A DNA stretch of 64,000 nucleotides from Actinomadura alba (lineage in GTDB: Bacteria > Actinomycetota > Actinomycetes > Streptosporangiales > Streptosporangiaceae): positions 19,518-83,517 of the forward strand of contig NZ_JABVEC010000031.1 in the NCBI RefSeq assembly GCF_014323705.1, read 5' to 3'. Each line of letters starts with the position of its first letter. The stretch's first letter is position 1. A program made the translations under genes and the position numbers. A model generated the notes under the pieces. It made no database searches. It saw only the letters and a program-made list of their open reading frames with translations, and was not told where the DNA came from. This document shows positions 43,477 through 51,847 of this stretch, piece after piece.

Positions 43477-44531
43477 ATGACCGCGCGCCAGGACCCGCGC
43501 CTTGTCCGTACCGACGACCACTGGCTCCGCCTCCCCAACCCCTGGGACGTCCCCGTCGACGTCTGCGCGGGCACCGACGTACCGCTGGAGAGCAGCGCCG
43601 TCGACGAGATCCTCACGGTGCTCGAGACCGCCGGCACCCTGCGGCGGTTGGCCGAGGCGACACCCGGCCGCTCCGGTCCCGAACCGCGCATCACCCGTGT
43701 GGTGCCGAGCTGCAGTACGTCTCCGCGGTGCACGACGGGCCGGCCGCGTACGCCTGGGGGCTGTCGCCCGGTGCGATCGTGCTCATGGTGCACAGCGGAT
43801 CACTCTCGCTCGGGCACCAGGCCAACGCGACCGGCCGCCACCGGGTCCGCTCGGTCTGGCCGGCCGGCCTGCCGATGCCGGGCAACGGGATCCTGCCCTT
43901 CCTGCTGGACGAGCGATCTGAACCCGCTCGCCGCCGCTACCTCGACGCCTTCGGCAACGCGGCCAACTTCGCGGTGGGCAACCGGTTCTTCCTCGCCCTG
44001 ATGATGCGGTCGGCACTGGCGGCCGCGTGCGGCGAGACGTCCTCGCGGCTGGTCTACGACGCGCCGCACAACCTGTTCTGGGCCGGCGACGGGCGCGTGG
44101 TGCACCGCAAGGGGGCCACACCGGCCGGCGGCTTCGCAGAGTCGGGGCCGTACGGCATGTGGGGCGAGCCCGTCATCGTGCCCGGTTCGATGGGGGCGCC
44201 CAGCTACGTCCTGCGCGGCTCCGGCCACCCGCGTGCCCTCGCGAGCGCCTGCCACGGTGCGGGCCGCCGCGTTCCGCGCGGCGCCTCCGCCAAGGCGGGT
44301 GAGGAGGAGCTCGACGCGTTCCTGTGGGAGTTCCGGGTGGTCACACCGCTGAACCACCGCGATCCCGGCGTGGCACGGCGGGCCGACGTCATGGCGGCCT
44401 GGCGGCGCGACCTCAAGCAGGAGGCGCCCTGGGCCTACAAGGACATCGGCCCGGTGGTGTCCAGCCTGCGCGGTGCCGGTGTCGCCGACCCGGTCGTCGA
44501 ACTGCGGCCGCTGCTCACCGTCAAGGGCTGA
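43477..44531 (+). pseudogene. rtcB: RtcB-type RNA ligase gene with internal deletion and frameshift
   Basis: The first 76 codons (from ATG 43477) read as the start of an actinobacterial RtcB-family protein, up to 'EPRITRVV'. At about 43705 the frame changes and the sequence resumes at 'ELQYVSAVHDGPAAYAWGLS', which in intact proteins follows the G-N-H-F/V metal motif. About 130-150 residues are therefore missing, including the Asp/Cys and Asn/His metal-site motifs. The C-terminal half is intact: 'LMVHSGSLSLGHQ', 'RLVYDAPHNLFW', 'KGATPAGGF', 'VIVPGSMGAPSYVLRGSG' and 'ACHGAGR' with the GMP-accepting histidine. The remnant cannot be an active ligase. Confidence 0.82.
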
Positions 44532-44668
44532 GGCAGTGCACCGGAGATCGCCTTTACGCTGTAGATCACATCGGGCCGGAGAACGGGGCGGGCGCCCGCC
44601 TCGCGCGTTTGCCCTCGTGCCGTGCGTGGGCAGAGCATGAGAGCACGCGTCTCAAGGAGGAGTCCGCC

Positions 44669-45112
44669 ATGCCCAAGCCGTACGCCAGCGCCGTCATCAA
44701 CGCCACGGCCGACGAAGTGTGGTCCTATGTCCGCGACTTCGGCAACATCGCCGAGTGGCTGCCCTCGATCGAGACCTGCGAGATCGAGGACCAGGGCGAC
44801 GGCGGGGGCGGCTCGGGAGTGGGCGCGGTGCGGCGGCTGACCGGCGCGGGCGACGCGGTCTTCCGCGAGCGGCTCGTCGCGCTCTCGGACGCCGACCGCT
44901 CGCTGTCCTACGACTTCGTGGAGAGCCCGTTCCCCGTCCGTCGACAGCGCAGCACGATCCGGGTCGCGCCGGTCACCGACACCGGGCAGGCCTTCGTCGA
45001 GTGGTCGGGCGAGTTCGACGCCGACGCCGGTGACGAGGAGCGCATGACGAAGATCTTCGCTAAGGCGGTCTACGCCGCCGGCCTCGACGGGCTCCGCAAG
45101 CACTTCGGCTGA
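44669..45112 (+). CDS. SRPBCC/polyketide-cyclase-like protein (START fold)
   Basis: This 147-residue protein has 'ASAVINATADEVWSYVRDFG' followed by 'NIAEWLPSIETCEIEDQG' at the N-terminus and 'GAVRRLTGAGDAVFRERLVA', 'YDFVESPFPV' and a long C-terminal helix ('FAKAVYAAGLDGLRKHFG'). This is the SRPBCC (polyketide cyclase/dehydrase type 2) family, which binds hydrophobic ligands in a deep pocket. No pathway neighbours point to a ligand. ATG 44669 has AAGGAGG eight bases upstream. Confidence 0.87.
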   Translation: MPKPYASAVINATADEVWSYVRDFGNIAEWLPSIETCEIEDQGDGGGGSGVGAVRRLTGAGDAVFRERLVALSDADRSLSYDFVESPFPVRRQRSTIRVAPVTDTGQAFVEWSGEFDADAGDEERMTKIFAKAVYAAGLDGLRKHFG

Positions 45113-45124
45113 GCTCCGGGCCTG

Positions 45125-45141
45125 GCCGGGCCGGGCCCGGC
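45125..45141. terminator. 7-bp hairpin between convergent genes
   Basis: GCCGGGC (45125-45131) and GCCCGGC (45135-45141) enclose a CGG loop in the 33-nt gap between the convergent SRPBCC and enoyl-CoA hydratase genes. It is perfectly placed for a bidirectional terminator. Confidence 0.4.
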
Positions 45142-45145
45142 GGCG

Positions 45146-45937
45146 TCAGGTGAATCTGGGAGGGCGCTTCTCGCGGACCGCCGTGACACCCTCCCGGATG
45201 TCGGCGCCGGTGAAGCCGAGGAACTCCATGGCGAGCGAGGCGTCGAAGGCCGGCCCGGCCTGCCGCAGCCAGTTGTTCAGGGCGTACTTCGTGAACCGCA
45301 GGGCCTCGGCCGATCCGCGTGCGAGCCGCCCGGCGATCTCCAGCGCCCTGTCGTGCACCTCGTCGTCCTCGACACACAGGCTCACCAGGCCGATCCGCTC
45401 GGCCTCCTCACCGGTGAGCGTCTCGCACAGCAGCAGGTAGTACTTCGCCTTGGCCAGGCCGCACAGCAGGGGCCAGACGATGGCCGCGTGGTCGCCGGCG
45501 GCCACGCCGAGCCGGGTGTGCCCGTCGATGATCCTCGCGGTCCGGCCGGCCACGGAGATGTCGGCGAGCAGGGCCACGGCCAGCCCGGCGCCGACCGCCG
45601 GGCCCTGGATCGCGCTCACCACCGGCTTGGAGCAGTTGAGCACGTTGTAGACGATGTCGCGTGCCTCGCCGAAGATGCGCGTGCGGACCGCGTGATCGGA
45701 CATCATCTCCTCGATCATGGCGAGATCACCGCCGGCGGAGAAGGCCGTCCCCTCCCCGCGCACCACGACGGCGCGCACCTTCTCGTCGGCGTCGATGTCC
45801 CGCCAGATCTCCGCGAGCTCGCGATGTCCCGTCATGTCCACCGCGTTGAGCTTGCCCGGCGTGCTGATCGTGACCCGCAGGACCCCTGGCGCGGCCCAGT
45901 CCGTCTTCAACCGCTCGTACGACTCGTAACCGCTCAT
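45146..45937 (-). CDS. enoyl-CoA hydratase/isomerase (crotonase) family protein
   Basis: This 263-residue crotonase-fold protein has the oxyanion-hole blocks 'AFSAGGDLAMIEEMM' (after 'AVVVRGEGT') and 'SAIQGPAVGAGLAVALLADI'. The second-half segment 'RLGVAAGDHAAIVWPLLCGL' is that of a subfamily in which Gly-Asp replaces the catalytic glutamates of classical hydratases, so the reaction could differ. Beta-oxidation or degradation of a CoA ester is likely. ATG 45937 starts the protein. Confidence 0.87.
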   Translation of the reverse strand: MSGYESYERLKTDWAAPGVLRVTISTPGKLNAVDMTGHRELAEIWRDIDADEKVRAVVVRGEGTAFSAGGDLAMIEEMMSDHAVRTRIFGEARDIVYNVLNCSKPVVSAIQGPAVGAGLAVALLADISVAGRTARIIDGHTRLGVAAGDHAAIVWPLLCGLAKAKYYLLLCETLTGEEAERIGLVSLCVEDDEVHDRALEIAGRLARGSAEALRFTKYALNNWLRQAGPAFDASLAMEFLGFTGADIREGVTAVREKRPPRFT

Positions 45938-46016
45938 CCGTCGATCACCACTCCCTCACCGGCTGCACGCGCGTGGCCATTGTGACGTCTCGCCGGCCAC
46001 CCGCGGGCCGGTGGGG

Positions 46017-46775
46017 TCAGCGGCCGGCCGCCTCGACGGCGAGGGCCTCGAACAACCGCAGGTCACCCGCCTCCTCGGGATTCCACTGGACGCCGAGGCC
46101 GAACCGGTGACCCTGCAGCTCGACCGCCTCGACGACCTGGTCGTCGGTCCAGGCGACGGCGACCAGTCCCTTGCCGAGGCGCTTGACCCCCTGATAGTGG
46201 TACGTGGGCACCTCGGCGAAATCCCCGAGGATCCGTCCGACCGTGCTGGTGACGCCGATCCGTACGCGATGGGTGCCGAACCGCGCGGGCGCGGGCGCGT
46301 GCCCCTCATGGCCCACGGCGTCCGGGAGGTACTGGACGAGGCCGCCGCCCCGCGCGACGTTCAGCACGTGCATGCCGCGCCCGATGGCGAGGAAGGGCAG
46401 GTCCGCCTCGATGACCGCGCGGATCAGCCCGAGCTCAAACCGATCCCGGTGCGGCTGCGGCGGCCCGGTGCGCTCGTGCCGCTCGGCTCCGTACAGCGCC
46501 GGGTCGACGTCGGCGCCGTCGGCGAGGACGACGCCGTCGAGTCCGTGGACCAGCGCACCGACGCCCCGTGAGCTCGTCGGCGGCAACAGCACGGGGACTC
46601 CGCCGGCCCGCTCGACGGCGCGTACGTACGGCACCGGCAGCAGCGCCGCCTCACGTACCCATTCCCCCCAGCGCGCCGGTTCGAGGTAGGTCGTCACCCC
46701 GATGAGCGGCGGGGCCGTGACCTGGCCGCGGTGCCCCCTTCCACCTCGGCCGGCCTCCTGCGTCGGCTCTCGCAT
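46017..46775 (-). CDS. gamma-glutamyl-GABA hydrolase-like class I amidotransferase lacking its catalytic Cys and His
   Basis: This 252-residue protein of the PuuD/peptidase C26 fold has 'LIGVTTYLEPARWGEWV', 'GLDGVVLADGADVDPALYG' and 'VQYLPDAVGHEGHAPA'. In active members the nucleophile lies in G-I-C-R-G-M/Q; here it reads A-I-G-R-G-M-H, with Gly in place of Cys. The usual Q-W-H-P-E reads Q-W-N-P-E-E, with Asn in place of His. Both triad residues are lost while the fold is kept, so it is probably a non-enzymatic or binding protein. ATG 46775 is preferred (AAGGGG upstream) over GTG 46808. Confidence 0.85.
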   Translation of the reverse strand: MREPTQEAGRGGRGHRGQVTAPPLIGVTTYLEPARWGEWVREAALLPVPYVRAVERAGGVPVLLPPTSSRGVGALVHGLDGVVLADGADVDPALYGAERHERTGPPQPHRDRFELGLIRAVIEADLPFLAIGRGMHVLNVARGGGLVQYLPDAVGHEGHAPAPARFGTHRVRIGVTSTVGRILGDFAEVPTYHYQGVKRLGKGLVAVAWTDDQVVEAVELQGHRFGLGVQWNPEEAGDLRLFEALAVEAAGR

Positions 46776-47002
46776 GCCCGGATCCCCTTCCTCGGAGCAG
46801 TTGGCCACGACTAATCATGTGATGTACGCCTTTTTGCCGTTTTGTAGATCATCACGTCGCGTCGCCTGCCATTCGGGCTCGATCCCCCCGCCCCTACGGT
46901 CAGCTTGCCTCACCATCTCGGCTTGCGCAGGCCGAAGAGGGCAGAGCGGAGGGGCGTACGCGGATTCGGCCCAGCGAACGACACGACCCCGTCAGGCCAC
47001 TG

Positions 47003-47035
47003 ACCTGTGGCGAACCTGTGGGGAACCTGTGGCGG
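47003..47035. repeat. three tandem 11-nt repeats
   Basis: The units ACCTGTGGCGA, ACCTGTGGGGA and ACCTGTGGCGG follow each other without gaps. The 11-nt period places the same ACCTGTGG face on the same side of the helix, as in iteron-like binding sites. It lies about 230 nt upstream of the amidotransferase-like gene and away from any other start. Confidence 0.7.
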
Positions 47036-47416
47036 ACGAGCAATGAGAACAGTTCCTGTTCCGCGCATAACGTCGCCATTCATCGGTACCCATCGGTATT
47101 CGACTTGTCGATATCACTATGGGTGACAAAGAATCATCGTTTCGCTACGCATTGTTTTATGTCGGCTGTTTTCACCTGAAACGGTTGAGCCCCAGCCGGA
47201 TGCGGTGTCAGACTTCTCGCCGACGAAGTGCGCGTCCACGGTACGCGATCATGCCGCTGAGGGGGTGGCGTGATCCGTGGTGTCGGAGCGCCGGCGCGAA
47301 ACGACCGGGAGGCAGGCAGGACCGACGACCTCGGAACCTCCCGGACCGGCAGAGACCCGGCAGAGGGACACCGGCATGGGGACACATCGTTCGGCGGGGC
47401 CCCACCAGCCGGCGCG

Positions 47417-47560
47417 CTAACGCAGGAACAGAGCGGTGCGCTCGTCGCCGGGTAGAACGACTCGACCGCCGGCTCGGCCAGGGTGATGTCGCCCGGTGTT
47501 CCGAAGGTCGCGATGGTGCTGAAGAACGACAGCTCCACGCCATCGCGACCGGTCGCACGG
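47417..47560 (-). pseudogene. C-terminal remnant of an XRE/MmyB-like regulator
   Basis: Just downstream of thyX the minus strand encodes 'GVELSFFSTIATFGTPGDIT' followed by 'LAEPAVESFYPA', which resembles the C-terminal ligand-binding part of actinomycete XRE-type regulators (usually '...TFGTP.D.TLAEL..E.FFPAD..TA..L'). One base appears to be missing after Y-P-A: in the next frame the sequence continues D-E-R-T-A-L-F-L-R and stops at 47417-47419. The rest of the gene is absent. The match is from memory of the family and is moderate. Confidence 0.4.
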
Positions 47561-47576
47561 CACCGGGCCGGCCGGG

Positions 47577-48374
47577 TCAGACCTTTCGCCAGCCCGGCAC
47601 CCAAGCTCCGTCCTCGACCACGTAGTCGGAGAACAGCGCGGGCGCCTCCTGCCGCATCAGCTCGCCGATCCGGCCGAAGAGCAGCCGGATCTCCTCCTCG
47701 GCACCGGCCGCCGTCCGGGCCTCGATGGTGTGACGGAGCGTGCGCACGTTGGCCGTCCACACCAGCCCCGTGGCGACGCCCTCGGGGGCGAACCGGCGCA
47801 TGAACGAGGTGTGGTGCTTCTTGACCGAGAACGGCACCCCCTCCTCGTCCAGCCCGAAGTGACCGGCCATCCAGCCCTGGAACTCCTCCATCTGTTCCAG
47901 CAGGGCGGTGGCCCGCTTCATCAGCTCCTGGTCCTCGCGCGCCCACTCGGGGAACCAGAACGGGATGTCCTGCAGCCGCACGAAGCGCAGCGACTCCTGC
48001 GAGATCGCCACCCCGGGCCGGTGCCTGACCAGCTCGTGCGTCAGCACCCGGCTGACGTTGTGCAGCACGAAGCTGAAGTTCACGTGCTCGAGCACCGAGC
48101 CGTGCAGGCTGCGCAGGATGTTCTCAAGGTACTGCGTCTGGTCGGTGCGGACCCTGGACACGTTGGGGTTGAGCCCCGGCTCCCAGGACCGGTAACACAG
48201 CCGCCCGGCGAACTCGGCGAGGTTCTGAGGGTCGTTCAGCTCGGCGTCGAGGTCACCCCGGTCGAGCCGCTCCAGCCAGCTCTCCCCGCCCACGTCACTC
48301 AGGTAACGCGCCACCTCGGCATAGTCGAGCTCTGGCCGCGCGACCAGGAACACCTCGGGTTCGACGCTCTTCAC
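47577..48374 (-). CDS. thyX: flavin-dependent thymidylate synthase ThyX
   Basis: This 265-residue protein makes dTMP from dUMP using FAD, methylene-tetrahydrofolate and NADPH. The ThyX motif R-H-R-x7-S is present as 'RHRPGVAISQES', with 'HVNFSFVLHNVSRVLTHELV' before it and 'TANVRTLRHTIEARTAAGAE' (R-x-L-x-H) near the end. It is longer than minimal ThyX, with an N-terminal 'RPELDYAEVARYLSD' extension. The start is uncertain: GTG 48374 is used, with GTG 48389 possible; neither has a strong ribosome site. Confidence 0.93.
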   Translation of the reverse strand: MKSVEPEVFLVARPELDYAEVARYLSDVGGESWLERLDRGDLDAELNDPQNLAEFAGRLCYRSWEPGLNPNVSRVRTDQTQYLENILRSLHGSVLEHVNFSFVLHNVSRVLTHELVRHRPGVAISQESLRFVRLQDIPFWFPEWAREDQELMKRATALLEQMEEFQGWMAGHFGLDEEGVPFSVKKHHTSFMRRFAPEGVATGLVWTANVRTLRHTIEARTAAGAEEEIRLLFGRIGELMRQEAPALFSDYVVEDGAWVPGWRKV

Positions 48375-48548
48375 TCTGGCAACCCCCACGGTCGGAACAC
48401 ACTCTTCTATCGCCCCCAAGCAAACCAGACGGCGGCGGCGTGCGCCCGTCCGCCCCACCGTCCCCCGGTCGCGCTCCCCTTCGCGCCGCCGGTAATGCGC
48501 GTCCCGATGTCACGCTCCTGAATTGCTTGCCGCACACTAGGGGGATCC

Positions 48549-48621
48549 ATCGACCACGCCCATCGACGCGCACATCAACGCGCATATCGACGCGCATATC
48601 GACCACGCCATCGACCATGGA
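48549..48621. repeat. six 12-13-nt tandem repeats running into a ribosome-binding site
   Basis: Six units beginning ATCRAC follow one another (48549-48561, 48562-48573, 48574-48585, 48586-48597, 48598-48609, 48610-48621); typical ones are ATCGACGCGCAT and ATCGACCACGCC. The last unit ends in the GGA of the GGAGG ribosome site of the molybdopterin oxidoreductase (ATG 48631). The unit length is a multiple of three and changes in copy number would alter the leader length. Confidence 0.8.
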
Positions 48622-48630
48622 GGTGCGACC

Positions 48631-50742
48631 ATGACGGTCACCGAGCCGCCCGGCGCAACCGGATCGCGGCCCCGCACCGAGCTCGAAGTGCTGGGCGCGT
48701 GCCCGCTCGACTGCCCCGACACCTGTGGCTGGGTGGTGACCGTACGGGACGGGCAGGCCGTCGGGCTGCGCGGGGACCCGCGTCACCCGTTCACCCGGGG
48801 TGCGCTGTGCGTCAAGGTCAACCGGTTCCTGGAGCAGGCCGCCGCGCCGGACCGGATCCTGCACCCCCTGCGCAGGACCGGCCCCAAGGGCTCGGGACGG
48901 TTCGAGCGGATCACCTGGGACGAGGCCCTCGACGAGATCGCCGGACGGCTGAGTCAGATCATCGACGAGCACGGCGGCGAGGCCGTCTGGCCCTTCTGGG
49001 GCACAGGCACGCTCGGCTACCTGCAGGGCCTCGAGGGCTCCCCCGGGCGCCGGCTCTTCAACGTGCTCGGCGCCTCTCAGCACGACGACACGATCTGCTC
49101 GGTCGCGGGCAGCACCGGGCTGAAGTACACGATGGGCACCTCGGCCGGAATGGACCCCGAGGACCTGGCGCTGTCCAAGCTGATCATCCTGTGGGGCACC
49201 AACACACTCACCAGCGGCCACCACCTGTGGAAGTTCATTCAGCGGGCCCGCGCCGGCGGCGCACACGTCGTGGCGATCGATCCGGTGCGCACTCGCACCG
49301 CGCAGCAGGCCGACGAGCACCTCGCCCCGATCCCGGGCACCGACGCGGCGCTGGCCTTCGGGCTCCTGCACGTGATCATCGGTCTCGGCGCCGAGGACCG
49401 GGACTTCCTGGACCGGCACACCATCGGGTGGGCCGAGCTCAGGGAGCGCGTCACCGAGTTCCCCCCGGAACGGGTAGCGGCCATCACCGGCCTCCCCGCC
49501 GAAGCGATCATCGCGCTGGGCGAGCGGGTCGCCCGTACCCGCCCGACGGCGATCCGGGCGACGATGGGCATCCAGCGCCACGCGGGAGGCGGCAACGCCC
49601 TGCGCGCCCTCGCCTGCATCCCGGGCGTGACCGGCGACTGGTCGAGGCCCGGTGGCGGGCTGTCGTACTCCACGGGGGGCCATTTCCCCCTCGATCACGC
49701 CGCGCTCGTGCGCGACGACCTGCTCGCCCGGCCGACCCGCACCCTGTCGATGACCCGGCTGGGTGACAACCTGCTCGACCTGGACGACCCGCCGGTCAAG
49801 GCGCTGTTCGTCATCGCGGCCAACCCGGCCGCCAGCAACCCGGACCAGAACAAGGTCCGCCGCGGCCTCGCCCGCGAGGACCTGTTCACCGTCGTGCTGG
49901 AGCAGTTCCCCACCGACACCGCCGACTACGCCGACATCGTGCTGCCCGCGACGATGCAGCACGAGCACGTCGACGTGCACAACGGCTACGGCCATCTCTA
50001 TCTGGTGTGGAACGAGCGGGCCGTGGCCCCCGCGGGTGAATGCCTGCCCACCTCCGAGACCTTCCGCCGGCTGGCGCGCCGCCTGGGACTGACCGAGCCG
50101 AGCCTGTACGACTCCGACGAGGAACTGGCCGGGCAGCTCCTCGGCTCCGGCCACCCCCGGCTCACCGGGATCACGCTGGACCGCCTGCGAGAGGAAGGCC
50201 ATGTGCGGCTGAACGTGCCCAAGCCGTTCCTGCCCTTCGCCGACGGGTTCCCGACGCCGTCCGGGAAGCTGGAATTCCTGTCCACCCGGGCCGCGCGGGA
50301 AGGGCACGACCCGCTGCCGGACTACGTGCCGCCGGCCGAGGTGACCGACACCGAGCGGGCGGCGCGGTTCCCCCTCGTCCTCGTGTCGGCCGCGTCCCAT
50401 CACTTCCTGAACACCGTGTTCGGCAACAACCCGGAGCTGCGCCGGCGCGCCGGCGCGCCGTCGATCACTCTGCACCCCTCGGACGCCGCGGCTCGGGGCC
50501 TCACCGGCGGTGAGCGGGTCAGGGTCGGCAACGACCGCGGATCCTTCGAGGCCGTCGTCGAGGTCGGCGACCGGGTCAGGCCCGGCGTGGCCGCCACGAC
50601 CAAGGGCCACTGGGCCAAACTCACCGGCGGCGGCAACGTCAACGCCACCGTCGCCGAGCGCGACTCCGACATCGGCGGTGGTGCCGTGTTCCACGACAAC
50701 CGCGTCGAGGTGGAGCCGACGGAGCCGCCGCCCGCGCCGTGA
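48631..50742 (+). CDS. molybdopterin-dependent oxidoreductase (formate dehydrogenase/DMSO reductase family)
   Basis: This 703-residue protein starts with a [4Fe-4S] motif, 'CPLDCPDTCGW' plus a fourth Cys in 'GALCVKVNRFLEQA'. It then has the molybdopterin core ('RFERITWDEALDEIA', 'LIILWGTNTLTSGHHLW', 'HVVAIDPVRTRTAQQADEHL', 'ALFVIAANPAASNPDQNKV') and a C-terminal dinucleotide-binding domain ('ITLHPSDAAARGLTGGERVR'). It lacks a Tat signal, so it is cytoplasmic. The substrate is unknown; relatives in this group are often annotated as nitrate-reductase- or FdhF-like. ATG 48631 has GGAGG upstream, partly built from a 12-nt tandem repeat. Confidence 0.92.
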   Translation: MTVTEPPGATGSRPRTELEVLGACPLDCPDTCGWVVTVRDGQAVGLRGDPRHPFTRGALCVKVNRFLEQAAAPDRILHPLRRTGPKGSGRFERITWDEALDEIAGRLSQIIDEHGGEAVWPFWGTGTLGYLQGLEGSPGRRLFNVLGASQHDDTICSVAGSTGLKYTMGTSAGMDPEDLALSKLIILWGTNTLTSGHHLWKFIQRARAGGAHVVAIDPVRTRTAQQADEHLAPIPGTDAALAFGLLHVIIGLGAEDRDFLDRHTIGWAELRERVTEFPPERVAAITGLPAEAIIALGERVARTRPTAIRATMGIQRHAGGGNALRALACIPGVTGDWSRPGGGLSYSTGGHFPLDHAALVRDDLLARPTRTLSMTRLGDNLLDLDDPPVKALFVIAANPAASNPDQNKVRRGLAREDLFTVVLEQFPTDTADYADIVLPATMQHEHVDVHNGYGHLYLVWNERAVAPAGECLPTSETFRRLARRLGLTEPSLYDSDEELAGQLLGSGHPRLTGITLDRLREEGHVRLNVPKPFLPFADGFPTPSGKLEFLSTRAAREGHDPLPDYVPPAEVTDTERAARFPLVLVSAASHHFLNTVFGNNPELRRRAGAPSITLHPSDAAARGLTGGERVRVGNDRGSFEAVVEVGDRVRPGVAATTKGHWAKLTGGGNVNATVAERDSDIGGGAVFHDNRVEVEPTEPPPAP

Positions 50743-50920
50743 CGCTCCGGCCCGCCGGTTACAGGTGCGCCGCCGGTTCAGGTACGCGGCGGGGTCAGGT
50801 ACGCCGGTACGGATCGAACGGGTCGGTGCCTCCCGCTACCGCAGCGTCCGCCAGCCGGGCGGGGCTTATCTGCCACCAGATTGTCAGGAACGCGCCGCCC
50901 GGCCGCCGTACCGGACGCGC

Positions 50921-50956
50921 GACGGCGCGGAGCCCCTTCCGGGTCTCCGCGCCGTC
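50921..50956. terminator. strong bidirectional terminator hairpin
   Basis: GACGGCGCGGAG (50921-50932) and CTCCGCGCCGTC (50945-50956) form a perfect 12-bp stem; the 12-nt loop can add a CCC/GGG pair. It lies between the convergent oxidoreductase and prcA genes. Nothing else is recognised in 50743-50986. Confidence 0.7.
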
Positions 50957-50986
50957 GATCTGATCGTGAGATCGTCGCAGCCGGGA

Positions 50987-51832
50987 TCAGGTGCCCTTCG
51001 GAGCCTCCGTGCCGCCCGCGCCGTCGCCGCCGTCCCCGCCGTCGGCTCCGCCCGCCTCGCCGGCGCCCTCCGTACTCTCGGCGCCACCGGTGCCGCCGTC
51101 CTCGGCGCTCTCCTCGGCGCCCTCCTCGGACGGCCCTTCCCCGGCGGCCTCGGTCAGCAGTTGCTCGATGCGCGACGAGGTGAGCCTGCGGAACAGCCGG
51201 TGCTCACGGTTGCGATCGAGCACCGCCACCTCGAGCGCCTTGGCGTCGAGATGCCGGTCGGCGTCCTGCTGCTCGAGGGCGTGCACACCGGCGCGCAGGG
51301 CCTCGGCGAGCCCCAGCCCATCGCGATAGCGCTCCTTCAGCGCCTCGGCGACCGCCTCGGCCTGGCCGCCCATCGCCACGAAGCCGTGCTCGTCGGCGAC
51401 CGAACCGTCGAAGGTGAGCCGGTAGATCTGGTCGGTGGCGGCGTCCTCGCCCACCTCGGCGACGACCAGTTCCACCTCGTACGGCTTGTTCTGGTCGGTG
51501 AAGATCGTGCCGAGCATCTGCGCGTAGAAGTTGGCCAGGCCCCGGGACGTGACGTCACTGCGGTCGTACATGTAGCCGTTGACGTCGGCATAGCGCACAC
51601 CGACGAGCCGGAGGTTCTCGAACTCGTTGTACTTCCCGACCGCGGCGAACGCGATCCGGTCATAGATCTCGCTGACCTTGTGCAGAGCCCGTGACGGGTT
51701 GTCGGCCACGAACAGGATCCCGTCGTCGTACTGGAGCACGACCACGCTACGGCCCCGCGCTATGCCCTTACGCGCGTAGTCCGCCCTGTCCTTCATCTGC
51801 TGGTCGGGCGAGACGTAGAACGGCATGGACAC
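50987..51832 (-). CDS. prcA: 20S proteasome alpha subunit
   Basis: This 281-residue protein has the N-terminal gate region 'MPFYVSPDQQMKDRADYARK' and the alpha-subunit core ('VLQYDDGILFVADNP', 'HKVSEIYDRIAFAAVGKYNE', 'RYADVNGYMYDRSDVTSRGL'). A C-terminal tail of about 45 residues is almost only Gly, Ala, Asp, Glu and Thr. PrcA forms the outer rings of the proteasome and docks the ARC ATPase. It starts 15 nt after prcB ends, so the two are one operon. The start is GTG 51832 or ATG 51826. pafA, often next downstream, is not here. Confidence 0.97.
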   Translation of the reverse strand: MSMPFYVSPDQQMKDRADYARKGIARGRSVVVLQYDDGILFVADNPSRALHKVSEIYDRIAFAAVGKYNEFENLRLVGVRYADVNGYMYDRSDVTSRGLANFYAQMLGTIFTDQNKPYEVELVVAEVGEDAATDQIYRLTFDGSVADEHGFVAMGGQAEAVAEALKERYRDGLGLAEALRAGVHALEQQDADRHLDAKALEVAVLDRNREHRLFRRLTSSRIEQLLTEAAGEGPSEEGAEESAEDGGTGGAESTEGAGEAGGADGGDGGDGAGGTEAPKGT

Positions 51833-51847
51833 CGGTGGGGATCCCTT

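Larger units (their letters stand above)
46776..47576. other. 800-nt region without an intact gene
   Basis: The stretch is locally AT-richer than the rest of the window around 46815-46860 and 47040-47190. It holds an imperfect inverted repeat near 46818-46856 (GTGATGTAC ... CATCAC) that could be an operator for the amidotransferase-like gene, a triple 11-nt repeat at 47003-47035, and a decayed regulator fragment at 47417-47560. The open frames crossing it have no recognisable protein character. Confidence 0.6.

Noticed and set aside
47119..47625. A 168-residue plus-strand frame across the decayed gap
   Set aside because: It runs into the end of thyX on the opposite strand, is Arg/Gly-rich, has no ribosome site and no family features. 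The regulator remnant lies on the other strand.
48549..48621. The 12-nt repeats as a CRISPR array
   Set aside because: Units are too short, have no spacers, and no cas genes are present.
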